Below, piece after piece: positions 19,324-26,697 of a stretch of 64,000 nucleotides of DNA. The DNA is from Labrenzia sp. OB1 (GTDB taxonomy: Bacteria; Pseudomonadota; Alphaproteobacteria; Rhizobiales; Stappiaceae). Location: assembly GCF_001624695.1 (NCBI RefSeq), contig NZ_JSEP01000002.1:372001-436000 (forward strand). The letters run 5' to 3'. Position numbers and translations under genes: made by a program. The stretch's first letter is position 1; the number at the start of each line of letters is the position of its first letter. The notes under the pieces were generated by a model. That model saw only the letters and a list, made by a program, of their open reading frames with translations. It did not search any database and was not told the origin of the DNA.

Positions 19324-20127
19324 CTATCCAGTGGCGGCGGGAATTCCACCAGACCCGTCTTCATCGGCTCCTTCGTCATTATCGAAGTCTTCCAAAACAG
19401 ACGGAAGGACCGCGAGCAGAAGCAGCACCGTGACCGGAATGGCAAGGACCCAGAAGCCGAAGGAGCCGAACAGGAAACTGGCCAGCAGCCCGCCTACGGC
19501 GAAGGCGGATATAACCAGCGTCTGGTGGATGACAATATCCCGGCTGCCGGAGCGGCTTTCCGGGTGGGCGAAATAGTCGGCGAGACCCAGAACCAGCTTC
19601 AGCGAATTTCCCGTCATCATGGTGGTCGGCACGTGGTGGTTCAAAATGGTCAGCATGATCACGTTCTGAAGTGTCATGGCGATTGTCGACAGTCCGACCG
19701 CGACCATTGTGATCGGCGCAAGCGGCCCGGATGCGCTCGGATCGCCAAGCCCAGCGACCAGCATGAAGGCCGCCACGATGCAGGCTTCGAGCGCGAAGAG
19801 ATGGCCGATGGCAACTTTCTTCCGGCGGATCAGCCGCGTCACGACGACATACCAGAACAGCGTGAAGACCAGAAATGTAGCCAGCACGAATACCTTGAGG
19901 AGTGCGTTTTCGCTCTGGTGAAACACTTCCACGCACAACACGACAAGCGTCCCGGAAATGAAGGCCGTGAAGGTGTGGAAGAGGCCGATTATGCAGACCA
20001 CATCGACAAAGCAGGCGCAAAAGGCGAGCAGAACCGGCACAAGAGAATGGCTGCGATACGAGGTTGAATTTTCCGGCACGGGTCTCTTTGCTTTCGTTTC
20101 AAACCGGCTTTCGGATCTGCGGCCCAT
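19324..20127 (-). CDS. YoaK (DUF1275) family membrane protein
   Basis: 267 aa with about six transmembrane helices. The family patterns are visible in the first helix ([20 protein letters not shown]), the HTNG-like position near ISGTLVVLC, and the later [20 protein letters not shown]. The C-terminal tail is Asp/Glu-rich. DUF1275 proteins are widespread inner-membrane proteins of unknown function, sometimes annotated as transporters. The gene is convergent with the ABC operon and transcribed alone. Confidence 0.8.
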   Translation of the reverse strand: MGRRSESRFETKAKRPVPENSTSYRSHSLVPVLLAFCACFVDVVCIIGLFHTFTAFISGTLVVLCVEVFHQSENALLKVFVLATFLVFTLFWYVVVTRLIRRKKVAIGHLFALEACIVAAFMLVAGLGDPSASGPLAPITMVAVGLSTIAMTLQNVIMLTILNHHVPTTMMTGNSLKLVLGLADYFAHPESRSGSRDIVIHQTLVISAFAVGGLLASFLFGSFGFWVLAIPVTVLLLLAVLPSVLEDFDNDEGADEDGSGGIPAATG

Positions 20128-20370
20128 CCACCGTGGTTCCCTCCCAGAGAAGTGCCATGACTTGCCGAACTTGCCAAGAGCCCCTTGTCAGACGCCGGAA
20201 GTCATGACATAAGCGCCCCATCATCAAGAGAAGGGCTGGCGCCCTCGCCAACCTGCCTTACCGGGCAAGGTGGTTTCCGCAAACAGGGATGCGGCCGGAC
20301 TGACCCTCAGGAGAGGCTGACCGGCAACTAAGCGGTTTACTTTCATGCGCCAGTCCTCCTCGGGCAACCG

Positions 20371-20667
20371 ATGGAGGATTTTTTGTCTCAACAGCCTTTT
20401 GCCGGACGTGCGGCAGATCTGATCGCCGGCCATTCACCTTGTGAACCTGCCGATACGAAAATCTGGGAACAGGCAGCTGAAGACTGCGTCCTGGCGCGCA
20501 TCAGGTCCATGCGTCTCATTGGCGGAATTCGGCGTCGCAAGGCCCCCCTGGCGCCAGAAGAACGGATCAGGCGTCTGACGGACTTGCTGCATCTCTGGGC
20601 CAATGGCTGCACCTGCGCCGTGGACGAGGACCTTGTTGCCGACATCGTCCACCGGCAGCGGGGGTAG
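20371..20667 (+). CDS. Small protein of unknown function
   Basis: 98 aa. The middle is strongly basic (RIRSMRLIGGIRRRKAPLAP) and a Leu-rich helix follows (ERIRRLTDLLHLWANG). Codon usage is acceptable for this genome, and no other gene overlaps it; the thioesterase gene converges and ends 6 bp away. No Shine-Dalgarno is clear before the ATG. I recognise no family, so it may be a real small cytoplasmic protein or a chance frame. Confidence 0.4.
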   Translation: MEDFLSQQPFAGRAADLIAGHSPCEPADTKIWEQAAEDCVLARIRSMRLIGGIRRRKAPLAPEERIRRLTDLLHLWANGCTCAVDEDLVADIVHRQRG

Positions 20668-20673
20668 TTCCGG

Positions 20674-21075
20674 TCAGATTTCTTTGGGCACCGGGCGCGG
20701 CTTGCCGCTGTCATCGACGGCGACCATGGTGAAGACCGCCTCGGTGACCTTTTCCCGATGACCGTATCGATGGCGCAGGGCCCAGCAGACCAGCTTGATC
20801 TCCATGGACGAGTTTCCGACGCGGATGACTTCGGCGTAGACACACAGAACGTCGCCGACATGGACGGGGCGAATGAATTTCATCTGGTCGACTGCGATGG
20901 TGACCACACGCCCCTGGGCTCTTTGTCCCGCGGCAATGCCGCCCGCCAGATCCATCTGCGACAGCACCCAGCCGCCGAAAATATCGCCGGAGGCGTTGGT
21001 GTCGGATGGCATCGCCATGGTCCGCAGTGTCAGTTCGCCGGTCGGCTTGTCTTCGCTCACGCCTGAACTCTCCAT
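20674..21075 (-). CDS. yciA: Acyl-CoA thioesterase, YciA type
   Basis: 133 aa, a single hotdog fold. The characteristic segments are MPSDTNASGDIFGGWVLSQMD, with its catalytic Asp in SGDIFGG, then MKFIRPVHVGDVLCVYAEV and TEAVFTMVAVDDSGKPRPVP. YciA enzymes hydrolyse a wide range of acyl-CoA thioesters in the cytosol as hexamers. It is convergent with the small frame before it and transcribed alone. Confidence 0.9.
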   Translation of the reverse strand: MESSGVSEDKPTGELTLRTMAMPSDTNASGDIFGGWVLSQMDLAGGIAAGQRAQGRVVTIAVDQMKFIRPVHVGDVLCVYAEVIRVGNSSMEIKLVCWALRHRYGHREKVTEAVFTMVAVDDSGKPRPVPKEI

Positions 21076-21221
21076 TTTGCAATTCGTCCTTGAAGACTAA
21101 CGGCAGGCGTGAAGATCACAAGACTAGTCAGGTCATTCGGTGCAGCAGAAGTGCCATGATCCACAGCGAGAGGGGCACCGTTCAGTAGACCCCGCCAGAA
21201 ACGTCCGCCAAAAAACGCAGG

Positions 21222-21737
21222 TTACCGGCTTGATCCGCCCCATTCGCTGGTTGTCACGGAAAGCTCGGGAGGCGGGGTGGCCGCTGCAAAACCGAAGGTC
21301 GCCAGCCAGAGGCTCTGGGCGATACGTTCGGCAATCATGATGATTTCGTCGGCAAGATCAGGGACAAAAAGCTCCCGCACGACCGGACGGAAGACTGTCA
21401 GCCATTCGCCGTAGTCGGAACTGACCAGTTCCTTTTGCTTCATATGGGCCGGAACGGGCTTTCCCTTGTAGGCTCCGTTCTTCAAAAGAACGGATTGCCA
21501 GAAGCTCTCCATCTTCACGAGATGCTCGTCCCATTTGCCTTCCAGGCGGCGCGAGAAGATCTCTCCAAGGCGCAGATGCTCGCGGATACAGCCGTAAAAC
21601 GTTTGCACCATGACCCGAATGGAATCTTCGCTCACGCTTTCATAGCGCTGCAAACGATCACCCTCGCCGTCCACAGCGCGGTACCGGCGGGCGACGGGAG
21701 CGTCCTCGGATTTCGGACCGGAATTACGGGAAACCAT
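21222..21737 (-). CDS. Group III truncated hemoglobin
   Basis: 171 aa. The core (about 30-140) contains MVQTFYGCIREHLRLGEIF, WDEHLVKMESFWQSVLL and NGAYKGKPVPAHM; the last pattern supplies the probable proximal His of group III globins, and EWLTVF follows it. An Arg-rich N-terminus and a 20-aa tail extend the usual core. ATG 21737 was chosen because GGAG lies 6 bases before it. These globins are linked to NO or oxygen chemistry. It is divergent from nsrR, and an NsrR-like 23-bp operator lies directly upstream of its Shine-Dalgarno, so NO-dependent derepression is likely. Confidence 0.85.
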   Translation of the reverse strand: MVSRNSGPKSEDAPVARRYRAVDGEGDRLQRYESVSEDSIRVMVQTFYGCIREHLRLGEIFSRRLEGKWDEHLVKMESFWQSVLLKNGAYKGKPVPAHMKQKELVSSDYGEWLTVFRPVVRELFVPDLADEIIMIAERIAQSLWLATFGFAAATPPPELSVTTSEWGGSSR

Positions 21738-21748
21738 GATCATCTCCA

Positions 21749-21771
21749 AACATTCATTTTGAATGCATCTT
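21749..21771. promoter_or_regulatory. NsrR-type operator
   Basis: AACATTCATT (21749-21758), three bases, then AATGCATCTT (21762-21771). The known NsrR site is a 10-3-10 inverted repeat of AAGATGCATT; the right half matches exactly and the left half matches 8 of 10. It sits between the globin start and nsrR. A weaker half-site, AATGAATGTT, occurs at 21809-21818 just before nsrR and may serve autoregulation. Confidence 0.65.
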
Positions 21772-21832
21772 TTAAATCTCACATCGTCCCGTTAAAATCA
21801 ACATATCAAATGAATGTTTAGTGGGCCCCGAT

Positions 21833-22264
21833 ATGCGCCTCAGCCAGGCTAGCGACTTCGCCCTGAGAATCCTGATGGCGACCGACCAGTCAGACGATCC
21901 GCAAACGGTGGGAGGACTGACCGAACAGCTGGGCCTTGCCCACTCCCACGTCATGAAGATCGTCGCCCATCTGGCGAAAGGCGGCTATCTGGAGACCACT
22001 CGAGGTCGCGGCGGCGGCATAAGGCTGGCGAAAGAGCCGGCCACCATCCGCATCGGCGATGTCGTCCGGCTGATGGAACCGGATCTCGGCGTGGTAGCCT
22101 GCCTGAAGCCCGAACCGACAACCTGCGTCTTCCTGCCCCGCTGCGCCCTGAAGGGCGCCATGGCACGGGCCGCGGAGGCGTTTATCGACAGCCTCAACAC
22201 GCAGACGCTGGCAGGAATTTTGGTCGGAACGCAACCTGCCTCGTTTTCGCAGACGCAAGCCTAA
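21833..22264 (+). CDS. nsrR: NsrR-like Rrf2-family NO-sensing repressor
   Basis: 143 aa from ATG 21833. Rrf2 winged helix: MRLSQASDFALRILMAT, then LGLAHSHVMKIVAHLAKGGY and the wing TTRGRGGGIRLA. Cys90, Cys98 and Cys104, spaced as in NsrR, would ligate the Fe-S cluster that NO destroys. NsrR represses NO-detoxification genes; here the divergent globin is the evident target. An upstream in-frame GTG at 21821 is possible, but the family normally begins MRL. It overlaps the 3' end of the Crp/Fnr gene by 4 bp, convergently. Confidence 0.9.
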   Translation: MRLSQASDFALRILMATDQSDDPQTVGGLTEQLGLAHSHVMKIVAHLAKGGYLETTRGRGGGIRLAKEPATIRIGDVVRLMEPDLGVVACLKPEPTTCVFLPRCALKGAMARAAEAFIDSLNTQTLAGILVGTQPASFSQTQA

Positions 22265-22950
22265 AGTGTTGATGCCTGTTGCAGGAATTCCACCTGCTCC
22301 AGGCAGTAATAGCCGGAAATCCGGCTGATCGTGCCGGAGCGTTTCCAGTCGTTCAGCACGCGGCTGACATTTTCGCGCGCCGCCCCCGCCATATTGGCGA
22401 TATCGGCCTGGCTGAGCTTGTAGTGGATCAGCACCCTGCCATTCTCCAGAGGCTTGCCGAAGGTTTCCGAAAGCTGCAGCAGTGCCTGGGCGACACGGCC
22501 CGGCAAAGGCAGGAAGGAGCGCGCCGCCAGCACATCGTTGGCATGGCGCAGGCGTTTGCCGACGATCGACAGCATATGCCGGTAGACTGCGGGATTCTCA
22601 TCGGAAAATCTCTGGAAAGCGGCCTTGTCGATAAAGGCGACATGGGCCTCTTTCAGCGCAATCACCGTCGCCGAGCGCGGTCGGCCGTCAAGCAGCGCAA
22701 GCTCACCGACGAGATCGCCCGGGCCGAGGACGGCCAGAAGCTGCTCGTCGCCGTCAACCGACAGCAGGGAAACTTTCAGCGAGCCTTCGAGCACAGCGTA
22801 ACAGCCGTTTCCCGGGTCGCCGTTTTCGAACAGGATTGTGCCTGCGGGAATTTTCATCGCTCTGGCGAGACGCGACAGGCCGACCGCCAATTCCGGATCA
22901 AGCCCCTCCAGCGAAAAGCTGTTTTTCAAAAAGTCCTTGATTTCCGTCAC
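22261..22950 (-). CDS. Crp/Fnr-family transcriptional regulator
   Basis: 229 aa from GTG 22950, chosen because AGGGGGA lies 4-5 bases upstream; an ATG at 22983 would add 11 residues. The cyclic-nucleotide-binding fold covers about 10-130 (IPAGTILFENGDPGNGCYAV, GDLVGELALLDGRPRSATV). The helix-turn-helix reads LSQADIANMAGAARENVSRV. The recognition helix has Arg-Glu-x-x-x-Arg as in CRP rather than the Val-Glu of FNR, predicting TGTGA-type half-sites. There are no N-terminal cysteines for an FNR cluster. A matching palindrome lies 280 bp away at 23232-23247. Confidence 0.88.
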   Translation of the reverse strand: MTEIKDFLKNSFSLEGLDPELAVGLSRLARAMKIPAGTILFENGDPGNGCYAVLEGSLKVSLLSVDGDEQLLAVLGPGDLVGELALLDGRPRSATVIALKEAHVAFIDKAAFQRFSDENPAVYRHMLSIVGKRLRHANDVLAARSFLPLPGRVAQALLQLSETFGKPLENGRVLIHYKLSQADIANMAGAARENVSRVLNDWKRSGTISRISGYYCLEQVEFLQQASTL

Positions 22951-23231
22951 GCATTCCCCCTGCCAGCGAGTGTATCCGTTCATACCGTTCGGATATTAAA
23001 GCGCTTTGCATTCCTATTGAACCAATTGAGCGCAAAGCACTCTAGAGTACGGACCCTAACACAATGGTGTCGGGAACCTGCCACCGGACCCCGTTTCTCC
23101 CACCAAGAAAGCAGGCCGGCTTTTGCCTGCGGGCAGGTCCCAGACCGAAGACTGCCGGCAGCGCCGGTCGACACCGGACCGGCCTGGACCGGAAACCCCA
23201 CATCAATCATAAAATGCACTTACCGCGATCC
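22951..23231. other. Gene-free stretch between the Crp/Fnr gene and a CRP-type site
   Basis: Together with 23232-23638 this forms 688 bp without a protein gene. This part contains the Crp/Fnr upstream region and GC-rich dyads around 23110-23200 (for example GGTCGACACCGGACCGGCC), but no supported coding frame. The remainder holds the CRP-type site, the candidate small RNA and, from 23356 to 23638, sequence in which I see only short chance frames. Confidence 0.4.
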
Positions 23232-23247
23232 TGTGATGTTCATCACG
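23232..23247. promoter_or_regulatory. CRP-type binding site at about -41.5 of a putative promoter
   Basis: TGTGATGTTCATCACG is a near-perfect CRP-type dyad (TGTGA-N6-TCACR) with GTGATG/CATCAC arms. A -10-like TATATG lies at 23269-23274. A start near 23281 puts the site centre at -41.5, the class II activator position. No good -35 box is present, as expected for an activator-dependent promoter. The nearby Crp/Fnr protein is a natural candidate to bind here. Confidence 0.6.
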
Positions 23248-23280
23248 TGCAATCAAGAGAAATATCCCTATATGGTTAGT

Positions 23281-23355
23281 CATGGAAGCGGGGTCGCCCC
23301 TCCCCCTTTCAGACCTCCACGAAAAACGGCTCTGTTCCCCGCAGAGCCGTTTTTT
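23281..23355 (+). ncRNA. Candidate small regulatory RNA, about 75 nt
   Basis: The predicted transcript begins just after the TATATG box and ends at a strong terminator. It has a short 5' hairpin (GGGGTCGCCCC), an unpaired middle with C-rich anti-Shine-Dalgarno motifs (CTCCCCC, ACCTCC) and the terminator stem with a T-run. There is no sensible coding frame with a ribosome-binding site. This layout is that of trans-acting small RNAs in alphaproteobacteria. The alternative is that the hairpin only terminates the minus-strand kinase gene, whose stop lies 284 bp away. Confidence 0.5.
23322..23355 (+). terminator. Bidirectional Rho-independent terminator
   Basis: AAAAACGGCTCTG (23322-23334) pairs with CAGAGCCGTTTTT (23342-23354) without mismatch around a 7-base loop, giving T-runs on both strands. 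On the plus strand it would end the candidate small RNA; on the minus strand it could end the kinase gene transcript. Confidence 0.85.
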
Positions 23356-23638
23356 CGGTTCAGATCATAATTTCAGCGCCTTGTCCCGAGCTGTCTGCAT
23401 CCCTCCCGCAATCGAGCCGCCGCCAGACGTCTTTGATCCCCGGATGATGATGCACGGCACTCACATCTCGATCCGGAAGGCCTCAAGGCGGCGAAGTTCA
23501 TCGCGAAAACTGAGCGACGAGAGGGGCAGAGGCGGGCGACACGCGGTATATGCCTACAACCGCGCCATGGTGGGCAGAGCAGCCGATGGTGGGTTCTTCT
23601 CAAGATTTAAATGTGATCTCTTTTGAGCATTCCCGGAA

Positions 23639-24169
23639 CTAACTGCGGACAAGCCTAGCAGCAGGTTTTCCTTCGCTTTCGGCAATTTTTACGCAAATCT
23701 CTGAAGCGGCGGCCTCTGGAGAAGTGATGTTTTGAACCGTGCATCCAAGGGATCTGAGATTACGTTCAACGGCGCGGTAAGTCTTTATCGTAAGATCGCC
23801 GAGCGGTTCCCGCCCATCGCGAGCAGCCTCTCTTTCGACAATTGTTTCAACAGGCGCCCAGATCGTGAAGAGATGAACTGGAGTTTCCGGAGGAAGCCAT
23901 TGGCAAAATCTCGAGACTTTTTCCGCAGCATCAAAGACGTACTCGAAAATTATTCGCGGTGCTCCCATCCCCAGGTATGCCGACGTCAAAGAGGCCCCGG
24001 CGCGGTAGGTCGATCCGTGGCCAAGGTACTGACCGACATCGACTGGCGCGAACCATCGAATGGCATCGCCGGAAATATTTATCGTTCCTGGAAGCATCCT
24101 TGCCAGGTTAGCGGAAATGGTAGTTTTCCCCACTCCGGCCGGACCATTGATGATTACGACATGGGTCAA
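23639..24169 (-). CDS. P-loop kinase-like protein (AAA/NMP-kinase fold)
   Basis: 176 aa from TTG 24169, which has GGAAG 6 bases upstream; the open frame extends to 24271 but without a better start. Walker A reads INGPAGVGKTTIS right at the N-terminus, as in small-molecule and nucleotide kinases. EYVFDAAEK and HLFTIWAPVETIVEREAARD resemble the substrate and lid regions of chloramphenicol-phosphotransferase or gluconate-kinase-like folds. The substrate is unknown. Base composition is lower in GC and codon choice less biased than in the neighbours, suggesting acquisition by transfer. It follows the ChbG-like gene on the same strand with a gap of about 110 bp. Confidence 0.65.
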   Translation of the reverse strand: MTHVVIINGPAGVGKTTISANLARMLPGTINISGDAIRWFAPVDVGQYLGHGSTYRAGASLTSAYLGMGAPRIIFEYVFDAAEKVSRFCQWLPPETPVHLFTIWAPVETIVEREAARDGREPLGDLTIKTYRAVERNLRSLGCTVQNITSPEAAASEICVKIAESEGKPAARLVRS

Positions 24170-24280
24170 TTCGAACTTCCGTTCAATCCCGCGACTATCT
24201 GCATCATGCTGGGGGAACTTCGCCGCCACGACAAGGCAGTGAGCCAGATCAACGACGGGACAAGCAATCACCGGAGGGTG

Positions 24281-25078
24281 TTAGTTCAGGAAGACATCCT
24301 TCTGGTCCAGCGTCTGGAAGAAACGGTTGCTGGACAGAACTTCGTACTGGCATTCCCGTATGGCAATCTTCCTGCGCGGCTCGTCCCGCCTCAGACGATC
24401 ATCGGGCCGTCCGGGTATGGCGGCGACAAAACTGCGGTCCGTCATGCCGTCGAAATGATTGTGCAGAAGTTTATGCAGCTCTTCGGTGTCGCTCGTTTCC
24501 GGCAGGGGATCGGCCCTGGGCAGCATCTGAAGATTGCAGGACTTGGCAAGGTGATTGAGCCGCAAGCTCTTCAGACCCGGGCGCACCGGTGAAATCACCA
24601 GCGGCGGCACCTGGAAATCCGCATGATCGATGGCCTTGAAGACAATGCGCGCCAGTGCGGTTCTGGCCAGCAGGCCCTCACGCACCGCGACGAAGTCGGG
24701 TGGCCGCCCCATCAGGATGCTGTAGCGAACCAGTTGCGCATGGGCTTCCTCGAACAGCACTTCGTCCGGCAGCAATCTCACGAGCGCCCGGCGCTGGAGT
24801 TTTGCCCGGCTGAACATGCGCTCGCCATAGGCCTCCTGCATGCGCGCACTGACGGGAAACACCCGGTCGCCGCTGAAGGCCAGCGTCACGCCGAACAGCA
24901 CTTTCTTGCCGACCTTCTCCGCGGTTTCCTGAAGCGGGCGGAATTCCCGTGGCCAGAGTTCGCTGGCAACAATCGCGCCCACGGCGCTCAGGCGGCCCAT
25001 CTCGACCAGTTCGCGCAGCGCGCGATCGACCCCGAACGCAAGGCCGTAGTCCAAAGCTCCAAGTGTGATCCGCTTCAT
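24281..25078 (-). CDS. ChbG/HpnK-like (YdjC fold) protein lacking metal ligands
   Basis: 265 aa. The frame aligns with carbohydrate deacetylases of the ChbG/HpnK family: GALDYGLAFGVDRALRELVE at the start, SAVGAIVAS, FGVTLAFSG and PPDFVAVREGL. In active members these positions read ADDFG, GxHLxL and DGHxHxH. Here the first Asp and the histidines are gone (ALDYG, FGVTL, FVAVREG), so zinc-dependent deacetylation is unlikely. The gene follows the GT39 and GT2-GtrA genes on the same strand, a context in which intact ChbG/HpnK enzymes are found. A lipid-linked sugar-binding role is possible but unproven. Confidence 0.6.
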   Translation of the reverse strand: MKRITLGALDYGLAFGVDRALRELVEMGRLSAVGAIVASELWPREFRPLQETAEKVGKKVLFGVTLAFSGDRVFPVSARMQEAYGERMFSRAKLQRRALVRLLPDEVLFEEAHAQLVRYSILMGRPPDFVAVREGLLARTALARIVFKAIDHADFQVPPLVISPVRPGLKSLRLNHLAKSCNLQMLPRADPLPETSDTEELHKLLHNHFDGMTDRSFVAAIPGRPDDRLRRDEPRRKIAIRECQYEVLSSNRFFQTLDQKDVFLN

Positions 25079-25187
25079 GAATTTCCGCAGGCGAGTCGGA
25101 GAGATCTGAAAATGCGATATCTTCCCTGCGGCATTCGCTGCAGGTTTGCAAGCCTCTTCTCAGGAAGACGACAGGTCTTTTGCCAGA

Positions 25188-26687
25188 TTATCTGTGCCGG
25201 ATCGGCTCGAAGACCGGACCGATCCGGTCCTCGACCCTGTAGACTACAAGGTCTTCCAGACGGACACCTTTCACTGTGCGCTCCAGCTCCGCGATCTTCT
25301 CAACGACCGCGAATGATTTCTCAAGATCGCCTGCCTTGTCGCGCCGTGCCTCGGCCACATAGAGCCCCGGGTTTGCGAACAAGGTCTCTTCAGGTTCCGG
25401 CTGCCTCAGATAGCGGATGCGCTCGGTGAGCTGGAACACCGGCAGCCCGTCCTTCAGGAGAAAGTCCAACTGGCCGTTGAGCCCGTAGCTGGTCGTGGCG
25501 ACAAAGGCTGCGTTTTCCCGTTCGGCGATCTCATCGAGCTTCCGGCCTATTTCAGGCCAGCCGCGCAGCTGGAAGGTCGGATCCTTGCGGGCGAACTGCC
25601 CGGTGAGCGGCCACACGGCATGGATCTGCAGCAGGACCGCAAGCAGCACACCAAGGACCACGCCGCCGCCCGCGATCCCCCGCCAGACAGATCTGCCCTG
25701 CGGGAGCCCTGCCACAAAGACAGCGGCCATCATCGCGAAGGCCGGAAACAGCGGTGCCGGCCAGTTGGCCTGAACGCGGGCATGCAGCGCGTGGTAAAGC
25801 AGATAAAGAAGGAACGGCAGTGTTGTGAGCAGAACCAGGGAAGCTGCGTTCTGCCTTCTGCGCAGGGCTCCGAACAGTCGTACCGCGCCGAATATAGCCG
25901 GGATCGCGATCAGCGGATTGATCAGGCCGATCAGCGCACCGAGAAACTCGAAAATGTATTTCGCCGTGTAGCCGCCATTGCCCGCCCGGCCGAACTGCTT
26001 GTAAAAGCTGGCCCATTCGTGGGCGTGGTTCCAGTAGAGAACCGGCGAGAAGCACAAAAGCGCGATCAGGCCACCGGCCCAGAGCTGCCAGCTACACCAC
26101 CAGCGCCGCGCCTCCGGCACCCAGCACAACCACAACACTATTCCCGCACCGAGGAAGAGAACGGAATATTTGGACAGCAGGCCGCACCCCGCCATGAGGC
26201 CCGCCAGAAGCCACCAGTTGGCGTTTCTGGAGACGGAGAGTTCGGCCAGTGCCCAAAGACTGAGGCCCCAGAAGAAGACGGACGGTGCGTCGGGGGTCGC
26301 CAGAATGCCGCCGATGCCGACGAGAAGACTGGCGTTGAGAAACAGCACCGCCCAGCCGGCGGCCCTTCGATCGAACAGAATGGCGGCAGTGCGCCACAGG
26401 GCCAGAGAGCCGATCACACCGGAGACAATCACCAGCACCCGCACAGCGAACAGCGTGTCACCGAAAACGGCCTGTCCGGCCGCAATCCACCAGCCGATCA
26501 TCGGAGGATGATCGAAATAGCTCAGCGCCGGATAAAGCCCCCAGAGCCGATAATAGGCTTCATCCTCGACGAAATGGGCATTGCCGGCCGCAAAGAGTTT
26601 CACGGCGGTCAGCAGGCCGACGATAATGATCAGGCCAGCCGGCCGCAGCACCGGCGGCAGGTCTTGCGTCTTTGCCAAATCGCTCAC
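25188..26687 (-). CDS. GT39-family (ArnT/PMT-like) membrane glycosyltransferase
   Basis: 499 aa with about 11-12 transmembrane helices. The first periplasmic loop has the acidic motif AHFVEDEAYYRLW and YFDHPPMIGW, typical of ArnT-like enzymes, which use polyprenyl-phosphate sugars as donors. A periplasmic C-terminal domain (about 385-499) follows. GTG 26687 follows GAGGCAAC. The stop of the upstream GT2-GtrA gene is 10 bp before, so the pair is co-transcribed: the GT2 protein would make the polyprenyl-phosphate sugar and this enzyme transfer it to an envelope acceptor. The acceptor is unknown. Confidence 0.88.
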   Translation of the reverse strand: MSDLAKTQDLPPVLRPAGLIIIVGLLTAVKLFAAGNAHFVEDEAYYRLWGLYPALSYFDHPPMIGWWIAAGQAVFGDTLFAVRVLVIVSGVIGSLALWRTAAILFDRRAAGWAVLFLNASLLVGIGGILATPDAPSVFFWGLSLWALAELSVSRNANWWLLAGLMAGCGLLSKYSVLFLGAGIVLWLCWVPEARRWWCSWQLWAGGLIALLCFSPVLYWNHAHEWASFYKQFGRAGNGGYTAKYIFEFLGALIGLINPLIAIPAIFGAVRLFGALRRRQNAASLVLLTTLPFLLYLLYHALHARVQANWPAPLFPAFAMMAAVFVAGLPQGRSVWRGIAGGGVVLGVLLAVLLQIHAVWPLTGQFARKDPTFQLRGWPEIGRKLDEIAERENAAFVATTSYGLNGQLDFLLKDGLPVFQLTERIRYLRQPEPEETLFANPGLYVAEARRDKAGDLEKSFAVVEKIAELERTVKGVRLEDLVVYRVEDRIGPVFEPIRHR

Positions 26688-26697
26688 GTTGCCTCTT

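Noticed and set aside
22984..23060. FNR-type box near TTGAACCAATTGA upstream of the Crp/Fnr gene
   Set aside because: It does not fit TTGAT-N4-ATCAA closely enough, and the protein's recognition helix predicts CRP-type sites.
22279..23370. Plus-strand open frame of 363 codons
   Set aside because: It is antisense to the Crp/Fnr gene and then crosses spacer sequence and the candidate small RNA without family features.
23282..23626. Plus-strand frame of 114 codons downstream of the CRP-type site
   Set aside because: It has no Shine-Dalgarno, poor composition, and runs straight through a strong terminator.
23356..23638. Possible gene remnant on the minus strand
   Set aside because: Short frames such as one encoding LRRLEAFRIEM exist, but stops interrupt them and I cannot assign a family, so I do not call a pseudogene.
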